A stretch of 38,814 bases of DNA from a virus. The position numbers and the translations under genes were made by a program. This document shows positions 16,761 through 24,372 of the stretch, in pieces (position 1 is the first letter of the stretch; each line of letters opens with the position of its first letter). The notes under the pieces are model-generated. The model was not told the DNA's origin, made no database searches, and saw only the letters and a list, made by a program, of their open reading frames with translations. The stretch spans positions 1-38,814 of the IMG/VR virus record IMGVR_UViG_3300020370_000015; one strand, given 5' to 3'.

Positions 16761-17240
16761 ATGACAGAAAATGATTCCACTGGATACAGTGGCGAAGATT
16801 CTGCCAGTTCATCCGAATCGAAACCCAACTGGCGTCGTGATTTGGAAAGTCGATTGAAAGAAGCTGAGGCTCGTGCTTCAGATGCTGAAAATCGGGTTTC
16901 TAGTTATGAACGTCGGGATACGTTTAGGTCAGCAGGGCTTGATCCTGATGACGCTCGGGTTAAGTATTTTGTAAAGGCATATGATGGGGAAATGGATGCG
17001 GAAGCTATCCGCCAAGAAGCGGCAGCAGCCGGGTTCATTGGAGCAGATGCTTCAGCAGCTAGCTCCTCCCCTGCCATTGAAAATGCAATCCAAGCAGAAG
17101 AACGTATTACGGCAGCCGGGGAAGGTGGAGAACCGGTAACTCAATCTGACCTTGACGCTCGAATCAGGGCGACAACTTCAGAAGATGAACTCCGTTCTTT
17201 AATGGAGTCAGAGGGTTACTTGTGGGGAGCTTCGCAGTAA
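16761..17240 (+). CDS. Capsid scaffolding protein
   Basis: 159 residues. Typical scaffold composition: a Ser/Glu-rich disordered N-terminus, a Glu/Ala/Arg coiled coil (residues about 25-55), an Ala/Ser/Glu-rich middle and a helical C-terminal segment that would bind the coat protein. It lies directly before the major capsid gene, its usual place. The ATG at 16761 is preceded by AGGTGAG. Scaffolds direct prohead assembly and leave before or during packaging. Sequence family is not recognised in detail; position and composition carry the call. Confidence 0.82.
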   Translation: MTENDSTGYSGEDSASSSESKPNWRRDLESRLKEAEARASDAENRVSSYERRDTFRSAGLDPDDARVKYFVKAYDGEMDAEAIRQEAAAAGFIGADASAASSSPAIENAIQAEERITAAGEGGEPVTQSDLDARIRATTSEDELRSLMESEGYLWGASQ

Positions 17241-17283
17241 TTTAGCCCTTTGTTCATTGGAATCCTCACCGTAAGGATTACCA

Positions 17284-18222
17284 GTGGCATATACAACCAC
17301 ATCAACTCTGGACGATCAGGTTTCGACAGCGTTCGATCAGGTCGCGCATTTCGCTTTGCGTTCGCAGCCTTTGTTCGAAATGGTCGCTGACGTTCGTTCA
17401 ACAGCCCAAAGCCATAACGGTTCGGGTGTCCAATTCACGTTCTACGCTGACATGGCGCAGGCAACATCAGCCCTCACTGAAGGCACTGACGTTACCGCTG
17501 TTGCGTTGACAGACAGCGCAGTAACCGTAACTCTCGCAGAGTACGGTAACGCTGTCATCACCACCGCCAAGGTGCGTGGAACATCTTTCCTAAACGTAGA
17601 CGCTGATGCGGCCAACATTGTTGGTTACAACATGGCTGACTCGATGGACAAAATCGTTTCTGATGTCGCTAACGGCGGCAGCAACGTAACGCATGTCGGT
17701 CAATCAAGCCGTGGTGCTATCACCGCAAGCGACGTTTACACCGCTGCTGAAGGTCGTAAAGCTGTTGCACAGCTTCGTGGCCGTAGCGCTCCGGGTTGGG
17801 AAAACGGCAACTACATGGCAATTATTCACCCTGACGTTTCTTACGATCTTCGTGGAGACACAGCGGTTACTGACGTAATTGCATATCAAATCCGGCAAGA
17901 CGGCGCTCCCGTGCGTGCAGGTTCAATCGGAACTTTCAATGGCATTGAATACGTTGAAAACTCCCGTGCAGGACTTATTGCTGACGGTGGCTCCGGCACC
18001 GTTGACGTTTATCAGACTCTGATCTGTGGTCGTCAAGGGTTGGCTAAAGCATTTAGCCGTGCGGCTGGGTTTGGTCCTGAGCCAAGCATTGTTGTTGGTC
18101 CTGTGACTGACACTCTGCGTCGGTTCAACCCAATTGGTTGGTACCACCTTGTTGGTTATGGCCGCTTCCGTGAGGAATGCCTGCAACGAGTGGAATCAGC
18201 TTCCAGCATTGGAGCTAACTAA
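17284..18222 (+). CDS. Major capsid protein (N4-gp56-like)
   Basis: 312 residues, GTG start at 17284 after a TAAGGA ribosome-binding stretch. The sequence shows the pattern of the N4-gp56 group of HK97-fold coat proteins: ALTEGTDVTAVAL near residue 60, then AEYGNAV, an IIHPDVSYDLR motif near 180, then GTFNGIEYVENSRA and a C-terminal IGWYHLVGYGRF. These are known landmarks of that family as I remember it. Coding sequence here uses more C-ending codons than neighbours, which is usual for a very highly expressed gene. Followed immediately by a strong terminator. Confidence 0.9.
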   Translation: MAYTTTSTLDDQVSTAFDQVAHFALRSQPLFEMVADVRSTAQSHNGSGVQFTFYADMAQATSALTEGTDVTAVALTDSAVTVTLAEYGNAVITTAKVRGTSFLNVDADAANIVGYNMADSMDKIVSDVANGGSNVTHVGQSSRGAITASDVYTAAEGRKAVAQLRGRSAPGWENGNYMAIIHPDVSYDLRGDTAVTDVIAYQIRQDGAPVRAGSIGTFNGIEYVENSRAGLIADGGSGTVDVYQTLICGRQGLAKAFSRAAGFGPEPSIVVGPVTDTLRRFNPIGWYHLVGYGRFREECLQRVESASSIGAN

Positions 18223-18235
18223 TAGTTAGTTTCTA

Positions 18236-18290
18236 AGAGAAGTAGGGGGGTCGGGTTTTCCCCCTTCTCCCGACTCCCCTACGCTTCTCT
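18236..18290 (+). terminator. Strong hairpin terminator after the major capsid gene
   Basis: AGAGAAG (18236-18242) pairs with CTTCTCT (18284-18290), and TAGGGGGGTCGGG (18243-18255) pairs with CCCGACTCCCCTA (18269-18281) with one G-U pair, leaving a 13-base loop and a two-base bulge. ATTATTTT follows. Twenty paired bases make this the longest stem in the window. It would limit or attenuate transcription past the capsid gene and may also stabilise the capsid mRNA. Confidence 0.85.
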
Positions 18291-18305
18291 GCTATTATTT
18301 TAATC

Positions 18306-18407
18306 ATGCCTATCGTTAATGGAAAAAAGTATCCTTATACCGCTAAAGGTAAAAAGGCTGCTGCCGCCGCAAGGAAGAAAAAGAAGAATGCAAAAACCAA
18401 ACGGTGA
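18306..18407 (+). CDS. Tiny lysine/alanine-rich basic protein (33 aa)
   Basis: A 33-residue frame starting MPIVNGKKYPYTAKGKK and continuing with an Ala block and a Lys/Arg-rich end. Short proteins of this style occur after capsid genes in marine phages. It starts 16 bases after the terminator hairpin. It could neutralise DNA or be a minor head protein; this is speculation from charge. It is similar in composition to the basic proteins at 1224 and 1787. Confidence 0.6.
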   Translation: MPIVNGKKYPYTAKGKKAAAAARKKKKNAKTKR

Positions 18408-18459
18408 TGTAACGATCAGGCCAAAGCCGATCCAAGGAACGAGTAACACCAATGGCTAG
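18388..18459 (+). CDS. Possible 23-aa overlapping frame
   Basis: ATG at 18388 inside the preceding small gene opens a 23-codon frame that ends at 18459, overlapping the next start at 18452 by 8 bases. Such short overlaps are the style of this genome, so it may act as a coupling leader peptide for the 18452 gene. Equally it may be chance. No recognisable sequence. Confidence 0.25.
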   Translation: MQKPNGDVTIRPKPIQGTSNTNG

Positions 18460-18889
18460 TGGTCTTTATGTAGAAACTTTCGAGGCGGCGTTAAAGAACG
18501 ACCTTGCTCTCGATATGGACAATGACACTTTTAAGTGCATGTTGACGCTTACGGGGTACTCCCCAAACTTTGAAACTCACACAAATAAATCAGATGTGAC
18601 AAACGAAGCGTCAGGCACCGGGTACACAGCCGGTGGTGAAACACTTACCAGTGTTGCTATGACTAGCAGTTCCGATGGGACAGGCACAATTAAATGGGAC
18701 GCAGACGATGTGTCGTGGGCTAACTCTACGCTGACAGGAGTCACCGGAGCAGTTATTTACGACGATACGGTTACGGACGACCGTTTGATTGCGTACATAG
18801 ATTTCGGGGGATCATTCAGCACAACGTCAGGTACATTCCAGATTCAATGGAATGCGTCTGGCATCTTTACCCTCGACTTAAAGCCGTAG
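18452..18889 (+). CDS. Phage structural protein, probably head decoration or appendage base (145 aa)
   Basis: 145 residues, rich in Thr, Ser, Gly and Asp, with alternating hydrophobic residues typical of a beta sandwich. The opening GLYVETFEAALKNDLALDMDND, shown here in part as DLALDMDND, and the later VSWANSTLTGV resemble a family I have seen next to capsid genes in many tailed phages. Exact function is unknown; a capsid decoration or head-tail connector role is plausible from position. An AAGGAA stretch lies upstream of the ATG at 18452. Confidence 0.68.
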   Translation: MASGLYVETFEAALKNDLALDMDNDTFKCMLTLTGYSPNFETHTNKSDVTNEASGTGYTAGGETLTSVAMTSSSDGTGTIKWDADDVSWANSTLTGVTGAVIYDDTVTDDRLIAYIDFGGSFSTTSGTFQIQWNASGIFTLDLKP

Positions 18890-18898
18890 GAGATTTCA

Positions 18899-19570
18899 AT
18901 GCCAACAGCTAATTACCCAACTTCTTTGGACACAACTTCTACGCAGGTTACGCCTACGTCTTCTACTGACTTAGATGCGTCAGGTTTTGAACACGATCAG
19001 GTGCATGGTGCTGCTTCTACTGCTTTGATTGCTTTGGAAACGAAGCTTGGTATTGGCGCTGCTCCTGCTAGCGGTGGTTCTGCCAACTCGATTCTTATGA
19101 ACGGCGGCACGCCGGGTACTACCTCGTGGTCGAACACGATTACGGGCTCAACTATTGCTGGTGCAACTCTTTCGGGTGCTGTTGTGGGCGCAGACCAGAT
19201 TATGTCTGCGGTTACCCATAAGGACTACTCCGAAACGGTGTACGCCGGTGGGAACACAAGTACCGCAGTCACTCTTGATGAAACTAACGGCAATACTCAG
19301 ACGTGGACAGTAAATGGCAACTGCACGTTTACGATGCCTTCAGGCGCTGGGTTGCAGGCTGGTACTGCATTAACGTTAATTCTTACCCAAGACTCTACAG
19401 GTAGCCGTACTGGTACATTCACTGGTGTTAAGTGGGCTGGTGGTTCTGGTAATGCTCCGACGTTGACGACTACTGCGACTACGGGTGTAGATATTCTTAC
19501 GTTTATCACTTTTAATGGTGGTAGCTCTCCAGTTTGGTACGGGTTTACCGCTGGGGCGGATATGTCGTAA
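18899..19570 (+). CDS. Tail appendage/fibre-like protein (223 aa)
   Basis: Ribosome-binding GGAG lies 7-10 bases before the ATG. The protein is Thr/Ser/Gly-rich. Its N-terminal 60 residues (with GFEHDQVHGAASTALIALETKLG) form a helix often found at the virion-attachment end of phage fibres. The middle contains short beta repeats (NTITGSTIAGATLSG) and the C-terminal half is a beta domain reading TWTVNGNCTFTMPSG then TLILTQD. It is likely a short fibre or fibre base. It overlaps the next gene by one base (TAATG). Confidence 0.72.
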   Translation: MPTANYPTSLDTTSTQVTPTSSTDLDASGFEHDQVHGAASTALIALETKLGIGAAPASGGSANSILMNGGTPGTTSWSNTITGSTIAGATLSGAVVGADQIMSAVTHKDYSETVYAGGNTSTAVTLDETNGNTQTWTVNGNCTFTMPSGAGLQAGTALTLILTQDSTGSRTGTFTGVKWAGGSGNAPTLTTTATTGVDILTFITFNGGSSPVWYGFTAGADMS

Positions 19571-20196
19571 TGCCATTTGGGACCGGTAAGGTAGCTTTAC
19601 TTGGTGCCGCCGGTTCAGGTGGCGCTGGCAGTTCAGATTTAGAGTTTGTTCAAAAACATGAACTTACTTCTGGTAGTTCACTTATCCAGTTCACTGGCCT
19701 TGATACAACCTACGATCATTACCTAATTTTGTGGCGTGCTCGTCACACAAATAGTGCTGATGGTTCGTCAATGAATATCAAAATGAACAGCGATACAAAT
19801 AATGCTGTTTGGCAACACAGATATATGTATGATGCACCTGATTCCTCTAACCAAGCAAATTATATAGGCCAAACTTATAGCGGTAGTTCAACAGGTCGAA
19901 TTGGTGCAGTTGTTGGTACCAGTGACGGCAAAAGCGCTTATCACTGGTCGCATGGATACACAGACATAACAGCCGCTAACGATGTCAATGTTTACAACAA
20001 TGCTGTTGGGGTAAGTGGTGGTTACAAAGGCGGTAACGGTTCTACTTCTTGGGGAAACAACGGCCTTTACTATTACGCCTCTACTTTAAAATTTCAAAGC
20101 CAAGTAACTTCTATTCAAATTACCGTTAATGATGGGAGCTACACATTCGGTAGCGGATCGAAATTTGTTCTTTATGGATACAAGGCGGCTTCGTAA
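19570..20196 (+). CDS. Tail appendage protein 1 of a tandem family (208 aa)
   Basis: The ATG at 19570 (in TAATG) is chosen because the product then begins MPFGTGKVALLG, matching the start of the 491-aa appendage protein at 21574 (MPFGVNKAALFG). The rest is a beta-rich domain (HELTSGSSLIQFTGL, then YDHYLILWRA) ending in FVLYGYKAAS. The same layout and the same ending occur in the next two genes. It is probably a receptor-binding or decoration protein of the short tail. Tandem coupling suggests they assemble together. Confidence 0.75.
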   Translation: MPFGTGKVALLGAAGSGGAGSSDLEFVQKHELTSGSSLIQFTGLDTTYDHYLILWRARHTNSADGSSMNIKMNSDTNNAVWQHRYMYDAPDSSNQANYIGQTYSGSSTGRIGAVVGTSDGKSAYHWSHGYTDITAANDVNVYNNAVGVSGGYKGGNGSTSWGNNGLYYYASTLKFQSQVTSIQITVNDGSYTFGSGSKFVLYGYKAAS

Positions 20197-20720
20197 TGGG
20201 TTACAAACTTTTAGCTTCCGCAAAATCGTCTGACCATTCAGGTAGCCCCGGCTATTACATGGAATTTACGAACATCGATCAAGATTACGATGATTTGTTG
20301 ATTAAAGGATGGTTTGTTTCTAACCATAGTGTCGGTTCAATCCAATCTATATTGAAACTTGGTACTGCTCTTAATGGTTATAGCCGTGGTTGGTATTCGG
20401 AGGACGGAAGCACAATGAGTCGTCAATCAGACGGCAGCCAACGTATGACTATAAATAGCGCGGGCTCTAGTAGCGGTGCTTCTTGGAGAGATTCAATTTT
20501 TGAGTGTCGTATTCCAAGATATACGGATACTACTTATTACAAACGATCTATGAATTTGTCGTGGCAAGCTCACGGAAGTACTTATGGTTCTATTGAAGGC
20601 ACAGCGACACTGCAAAGCAACAATACTAACGCTATATCTGCGATCCAACTTCAACTAAACGGTGGTTACTCAATAGTTGGGGATTCTCAGTGGTGGCTTT
20701 ACGGGATAAAGAATAGTTAA
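20196..20720 (+). CDS. Tail appendage protein 2 of a tandem family (174 aa)
   Basis: Starts in the TAATG closing the previous gene. It lacks the MPFG leader but keeps the domain: YMEFTNIDQDYDDLLIKGW near the start and the terminal WWLYGIKNS, matching FVLYGYKAAS in the first copy. Between these lie beta strands with Ser/Gly loops and a long variable part. Copy 2 is shorter and diverged strongly from its neighbours, as expected for host-recognition parts under diversifying selection. Confidence 0.72.
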   Translation: MGYKLLASAKSSDHSGSPGYYMEFTNIDQDYDDLLIKGWFVSNHSVGSIQSILKLGTALNGYSRGWYSEDGSTMSRQSDGSQRMTINSAGSSSGASWRDSIFECRIPRYTDTTYYKRSMNLSWQAHGSTYGSIEGTATLQSNNTNAISAIQLQLNGGYSIVGDSQWWLYGIKNS

Positions 20721-21341
20721 ATGGACCATATAACAACTACTACCATTTCTGGTACGTCAACAAACACAGTCGAATGGTCTAATCTCGATACGGCTACTTA
20801 TTCTTCGTATTATGTGACGTGGGAAGTACAAGCAAACGCTTCAGGTTTAACAAACCAAGAACTTGCAGGGGGTTTGCATATTAAAACTGGGTATGTTGAG
20901 CCCAGTAACGGAATAACTTATTACGTTCTTGGTAGCGGCAATACTGTTAAAACCAATATAGGTTCTGATTCTGGTTACAGCTACATAACTAGCTCTGCGA
21001 CTAGTACAAACTATTTTTGTGGAGCAGGCGGATTTAACTTACCTTACGATTCTTCCGGTAATAAACAATATTGGGGGCAGGGGTTTATGTGGATACCGTT
21101 TGGCGGAGATGACGGTGACCCTGACGGTGACACATGCGCTCCAGCCTATATAGGTAGATCAGCAGCAGTAGATCAAGCTGAAACTAGTAACTACGGATAT
21201 GGTATGACTGACAATGTGCTTATCGCAGGTCATTCATATCGGCTAGCAGGCCTACAATTTTCTACAACTGCTGGCGGTAACACGATTGCGTTTGCACCGG
21301 GTAGTAGATTTTCATTGTTCGGATTAAAGGATTCAGCATAA
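20721..21341 (+). CDS. Tail appendage protein 3 of a tandem family (206 aa)
   Basis: Starts directly after the previous stop. The same beta-domain plan is recognisable: VEWSNLDTATYSSYYVTWEV near the start (compare the YDHYLILW and YDDLLIKGW lines in copies 1 and 2) and the ending FSLFGLKDSA. It carries a Gly/Asp-rich insert of about 20 residues in the middle. Probably a receptor-binding or appendage subunit; relationship is by pattern, not by computed alignment. Confidence 0.72.
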   Translation: MDHITTTTISGTSTNTVEWSNLDTATYSSYYVTWEVQANASGLTNQELAGGLHIKTGYVEPSNGITYYVLGSGNTVKTNIGSDSGYSYITSSATSTNYFCGAGGFNLPYDSSGNKQYWGQGFMWIPFGGDDGDPDGDTCAPAYIGRSAAVDQAETSNYGYGMTDNVLIAGHSYRLAGLQFSTTAGGNTIAFAPGSRFSLFGLKDSA

Positions 21342-21565
21342 TGCCTGATGTGATAAGTGTGAATGTCCAAACTGGTGAAGTCATTGAACGAGATTTTACT
21401 GAGTTAGAAAAAGCAGAAATAGCTGCGGCGGCTGGAGCTAATGCAGAAGCAGTAGCGCAACAAGAAGCTGAAGAAGCAAAAGCAGCAGCAGATCGGGAAT
21501 CGGGTAACGCCAAACTTAAAGAGCTTGGTTTAACTGACGAAGAAATTGCTGCTCTTACTAGCTGA
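21341..21565 (+). CDS. Small Ala/Glu-rich protein, possible fibre chaperone (74 aa)
   Basis: Coupled to the last appendage gene by TAATG. The start VNVQTGEVIERDFTELE, then an Ala/Glu/Gln helix, then LTDEEIAAL at the end, is a pattern often seen in small proteins after phage tail fibres, some of which act in fibre folding or assembly. It is entirely helical by composition and cytoplasmic. The assembly role is inferred from position. Confidence 0.6.
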   Translation: MPDVISVNVQTGEVIERDFTELEKAEIAAAAGANAEAVAQQEAEEAKAAADRESGNAKLKELGLTDEEIAALTS

Positions 21566-21573
21566 GGATTGTT

Positions 21574-23049
21574 ATGCCATTCGGAGTTAATAAAGCAGCG
21601 TTGTTTGGTTCGGGCGGAAGCAGCGAATCTGGGTGGGTTGTAGAACCTACTAGTTCTGGCTGGGGTACTACTGGCCGGTGGGTTTATGGCTTCACTCTTG
21701 ACGCTGATAACAATGCGTGGGGCGGCCTAATAGCCACTAGTAACAATAACTATCCTTTGTTCCAAGTGTTAGCTGATGGAACTGCTGGCGCAGCTAACAA
21801 TTGGAAAGAAATGAGCAACGCTCAAAGCGGCGGTGGTTCTGATGCTCGTGACGTAATTTACACTGGTTCTGGAGGCAGCTATTCAAATTGTATTGTTGCT
21901 ACTGGCGCTATGAATCGTTCAAATAGCATTTGGTCAATAGTTATGTCCAAGCACCAAGACGGCACACTAGTCCAAGATTGGGATAATGGGGTTAACCAGT
22001 CAAATGGTGGTTACGATAACTATGCTTACACGGGTTGTTCAGTTCATAAGCCGGGTGAAAATCATTTTTATGTAACTTATTATTGGTATGACTGGTCACA
22101 AGGCCGTTATTCGCCAGCTATGCAGAGAATAAGTCTTGCTGACGGATCTCAACAATATATAACTGGTGGTACCGACCATGCGTTTTATTTTTACCGTAAC
22201 TATGCGGAAACGTGGTACCCAACTCACCCACTTATTACCGATGATTCAAGCGGAAACCAATGGGTGTTTATGGCTTTAAGGTCTTCTAATAGCGCATACA
22301 CTGGGTTCGCTGGCATTAGACCACAAGAAAGTTCGGGTACGACACAGTTCCGTTACATGTATCAAATATCGTCAGGAACTAGTTCTGGTCATTCTGGTGG
22401 TTTAGCTGAAGCTAGCTCTACCCACATGTATTTTACTTCAGGTTGTCCAGCAACTAACACATGTCATTTATTGAAAGTAAATAAAACTACTGGTGCAATT
22501 GATTGGCAGCGACGGATATCACCAACCAACAACAGTGGTTTGTCATCTGTTTGCAATCCAGTGGTTGATTCATCTGGCAATATTTATGTTGCTTGGACAC
22601 AGTACGACACCAACAATATTATTGACACTGCGTATCGTTTAAATTGGGCTATGTACAACAGCAGCGGAACGTTGCAAACCATTGCTGGTTCACAAATGAG
22701 ATCTCTCTTTGTTAGCCCCGGTCATGGGACTCCTAACTATGGAACTAAAATGATGCTGTCTTCAGATGAGAAGTTCTTGTATATCTGTGGAATGATGGAT
22801 AGCCCCTCAAATGGTTATATAGCAAAACTGCCTACAGATGGTTCAGGAACAGGCACAACTTCTTTGTCAGGCAATACTGACAGCACTTACTATTATCGTG
22901 ACGATATTCCCGTAAGCGAAACAGCAGGGAACTACACAGAAGCCGGACAAATAGGTGTCCCCAATTCATTTAGTTCTTATCAAATGACAAACCCTGTTAA
23001 TAACGCTACTGCGGTTACACCCATAATTTTAAGTGATGAGTTGCACTAA
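21574..23049 (+). CDS. Large tail appendage/receptor-binding protein, beta-propeller-like (491 aa)
   Basis: Begins MPFGVNKAALFG, the leader shared with the gene at 19570, which may be the common virion-docking segment. The body is Ser/Gly/Asn/Tyr/Trp-rich with repeated units of the form YGFTLDADNNAWGG and VVDSSGNIYVAW, characteristic of beta-propeller blades (the D-x-x-GN-x-Y-V pattern). Such proteins bind sugars or surface proteins, so it is the best host-recognition candidate. No depolymerase active site is recognised. A GAGGATTG stretch lies before the ATG. Confidence 0.75.
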   Translation: MPFGVNKAALFGSGGSSESGWVVEPTSSGWGTTGRWVYGFTLDADNNAWGGLIATSNNNYPLFQVLADGTAGAANNWKEMSNAQSGGGSDARDVIYTGSGGSYSNCIVATGAMNRSNSIWSIVMSKHQDGTLVQDWDNGVNQSNGGYDNYAYTGCSVHKPGENHFYVTYYWYDWSQGRYSPAMQRISLADGSQQYITGGTDHAFYFYRNYAETWYPTHPLITDDSSGNQWVFMALRSSNSAYTGFAGIRPQESSGTTQFRYMYQISSGTSSGHSGGLAEASSTHMYFTSGCPATNTCHLLKVNKTTGAIDWQRRISPTNNSGLSSVCNPVVDSSGNIYVAWTQYDTNNIIDTAYRLNWAMYNSSGTLQTIAGSQMRSLFVSPGHGTPNYGTKMMLSSDEKFLYICGMMDSPSNGYIAKLPTDGSGTGTTSLSGNTDSTYYYRDDIPVSETAGNYTEAGQIGVPNSFSSYQMTNPVNNATAVTPIILSDELH

Positions 23050-23375
23050 TGTCCGAACAACATGTTTACGTCAACCCTGATGCTGAATGGCAATATCCGG
23101 GTGACATACGAAGAATAATTCCTGATTGGGAAATAGGTGATGAGCTACCTGAAGGTTGGCATGAAGTAACAAATCCTAGTCAACCAGAACCAATTTTTAT
23201 TTATCCTGAGTTTGGTGAAGGAGAAGATGAAACTAATACTGCTCCTATTAAACAAACGCTGTTTCATCGAGAGTTATCGGTGGAAGCAGGTGATGATGGT
23301 ATGACTTATAACACTGTATGGAATCCAGTGACATACGACATTGTTGAGGAGACTCCTCCCCATGAAATTGGTTGA
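23049..23375 (+). CDS. Acidic hypothetical protein (108 aa)
   Basis: Starts in TAATG after the propeller gene. 108 residues, strongly acidic, with Trp, Pro and Tyr spread throughout (DWEIGDELPEGWHEV). It overlaps the endolysin start by 14 bases. No family is recognised. Position suggests a small virion appendage or an assembly partner of the preceding protein. Confidence 0.65.
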   Translation: MSEQHVYVNPDAEWQYPGDIRRIIPDWEIGDELPEGWHEVTNPSQPEPIFIYPEFGEGEDETNTAPIKQTLFHRELSVEAGDDGMTYNTVWNPVTYDIVEETPPHEIG

Positions 23376-24174
23376 TGCTCCCGGCAAAGTCAACACTGGA
23401 CGACCACTCAAACCGTTCGGAATAGTTGTTCATCACACTGCTTCGAACCGTAACGCAGACCCTGACAACGTAATTGCGATGTGTGTTCGAGGAGTCAACA
23501 AAGTCCCCGGACCTTTGTACAACTACATCATTAAACGTGACGGCACCATCGTTAAGTTGACTGCTGAGAACGTGAAAGCTAACCACGCTGGTCGTGGCTT
23601 GCAGTCAGTGTTGACACGGATGCAGCAGAATAACCCTGTTACTGGTGACGCTACGAGCCCCGGCAAGATTAGTGCTAACTCTCGTTTGATAGGTGTTTCT
23701 CTTATTAATGACGGGTTAGGAGAAGATATTCCCGAGGCTCAGATGGACGCACTTGTAGAGTTGTGCGCTTTTTTGTGCGACGGATTTCAATGGAATCCAT
23801 TGAATACTGTGATTGGGCACAAAGAATGGACTTCGCGTAAAGTTGATCCGTCATTTTCAATGATTGAATTAAGAGCTTTAATTGCTAGAAAAATGATTGT
23901 AGAAGCTCCAACGCTTGTTTTGCCTAAAGAACCTGAAGATGGGTTAGTTCCGTTTCCGGGTACGTTACGCAAAGGTTCTAAATCTGCTGCTGTAAGATTG
24001 GTGCAGCAACGCATCGCAGTAGTAGCGGATGGTATTTTTGGACGGAAAACTAAAGCAAAAGTAATCGGATGGCAGCGAGCTAATTCGCTTGTTGCTGATG
24101 GAATTGTCGGTCCCCAAACGTGGGCGGCAATGAAGATACGGAGGAACCAAGTTGTTCAACCAGCGTTTTATTAA
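23362..24174 (+). CDS. Endolysin: N-acetylmuramoyl-L-alanine amidase with peptidoglycan-binding domain
   Basis: 270 residues from the ATG at 23362, chosen because GAGGAG lies just upstream and the family start (MKLVDAPGKV) follows. Residues about 19-160 are an Amidase_2/PGRP zinc amidase: GIVVHHTAS supplies the first zinc His, NHAG follows, and VIGHKEWTSRKVDP supplies the second His and the catalytic-region Lys/Asp. Residues about 195-262 are a PG_binding_1 repeat (LRKGSKSAAVRLVQQRI, then ADGIFGRKT and ADGIVGPQTW). It cleaves the amide between muramic acid and the stem peptide at lysis. No signal peptide, so export depends on a holin, encoded next. Confidence 0.92.
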   Translation: MKLVDAPGKVNTGRPLKPFGIVVHHTASNRNADPDNVIAMCVRGVNKVPGPLYNYIIKRDGTIVKLTAENVKANHAGRGLQSVLTRMQQNNPVTGDATSPGKISANSRLIGVSLINDGLGEDIPEAQMDALVELCAFLCDGFQWNPLNTVIGHKEWTSRKVDPSFSMIELRALIARKMIVEAPTLVLPKEPEDGLVPFPGTLRKGSKSAAVRLVQQRIAVVADGIFGRKTKAKVIGWQRANSLVADGIVGPQTWAAMKIRRNQVVQPAFY

Positions 24175-24355
24175 AGACAGTTTAGAACGTGCTGTCGCTA
24201 CCTTCGCTCAGGCGTGGGTAGCTGCTATGGCAGTCCCCGGTCCAGATTGGATGGACTCATTACAGGTCGCCGGAGTTGCGGCTCTTGTAGCTATTGGTAA
24301 AGCTGTTGCTGCTCGAAAAGTGGGAGATCCTGAAACGGCATCAGTTACCGGTTAG
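24152..24355 (+). CDS. Holin-like small membrane protein (67 aa)
   Basis: TTG start at 24152, supported by GGAGGA about 7 bases upstream, which overlaps the end of the endolysin gene. Residues about 12-28 and 36-56 are hydrophobic (ATFAQAWVAAMAV and LQVAGVAALVAIGKAVAA), with a short charged tail. This layout matches small actinophage holins of the r1t type placed after endolysins. It would open the membrane to release the amidase. Similarity is by pattern, not alignment. Confidence 0.78.
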   Translation: MFNQRFIKDSLERAVATFAQAWVAAMAVPGPDWMDSLQVAGVAALVAIGKAVAARKVGDPETASVTG

Positions 24356-24372
24356 AAAGATGAGGCTGTTCG

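Noticed and set aside
21341-21565. Programmed frameshift of tail-assembly chaperones
   Set aside because: No tape-measure gene follows, no slippery heptamer is evident and the small gene has its own start overlapping the previous stop.
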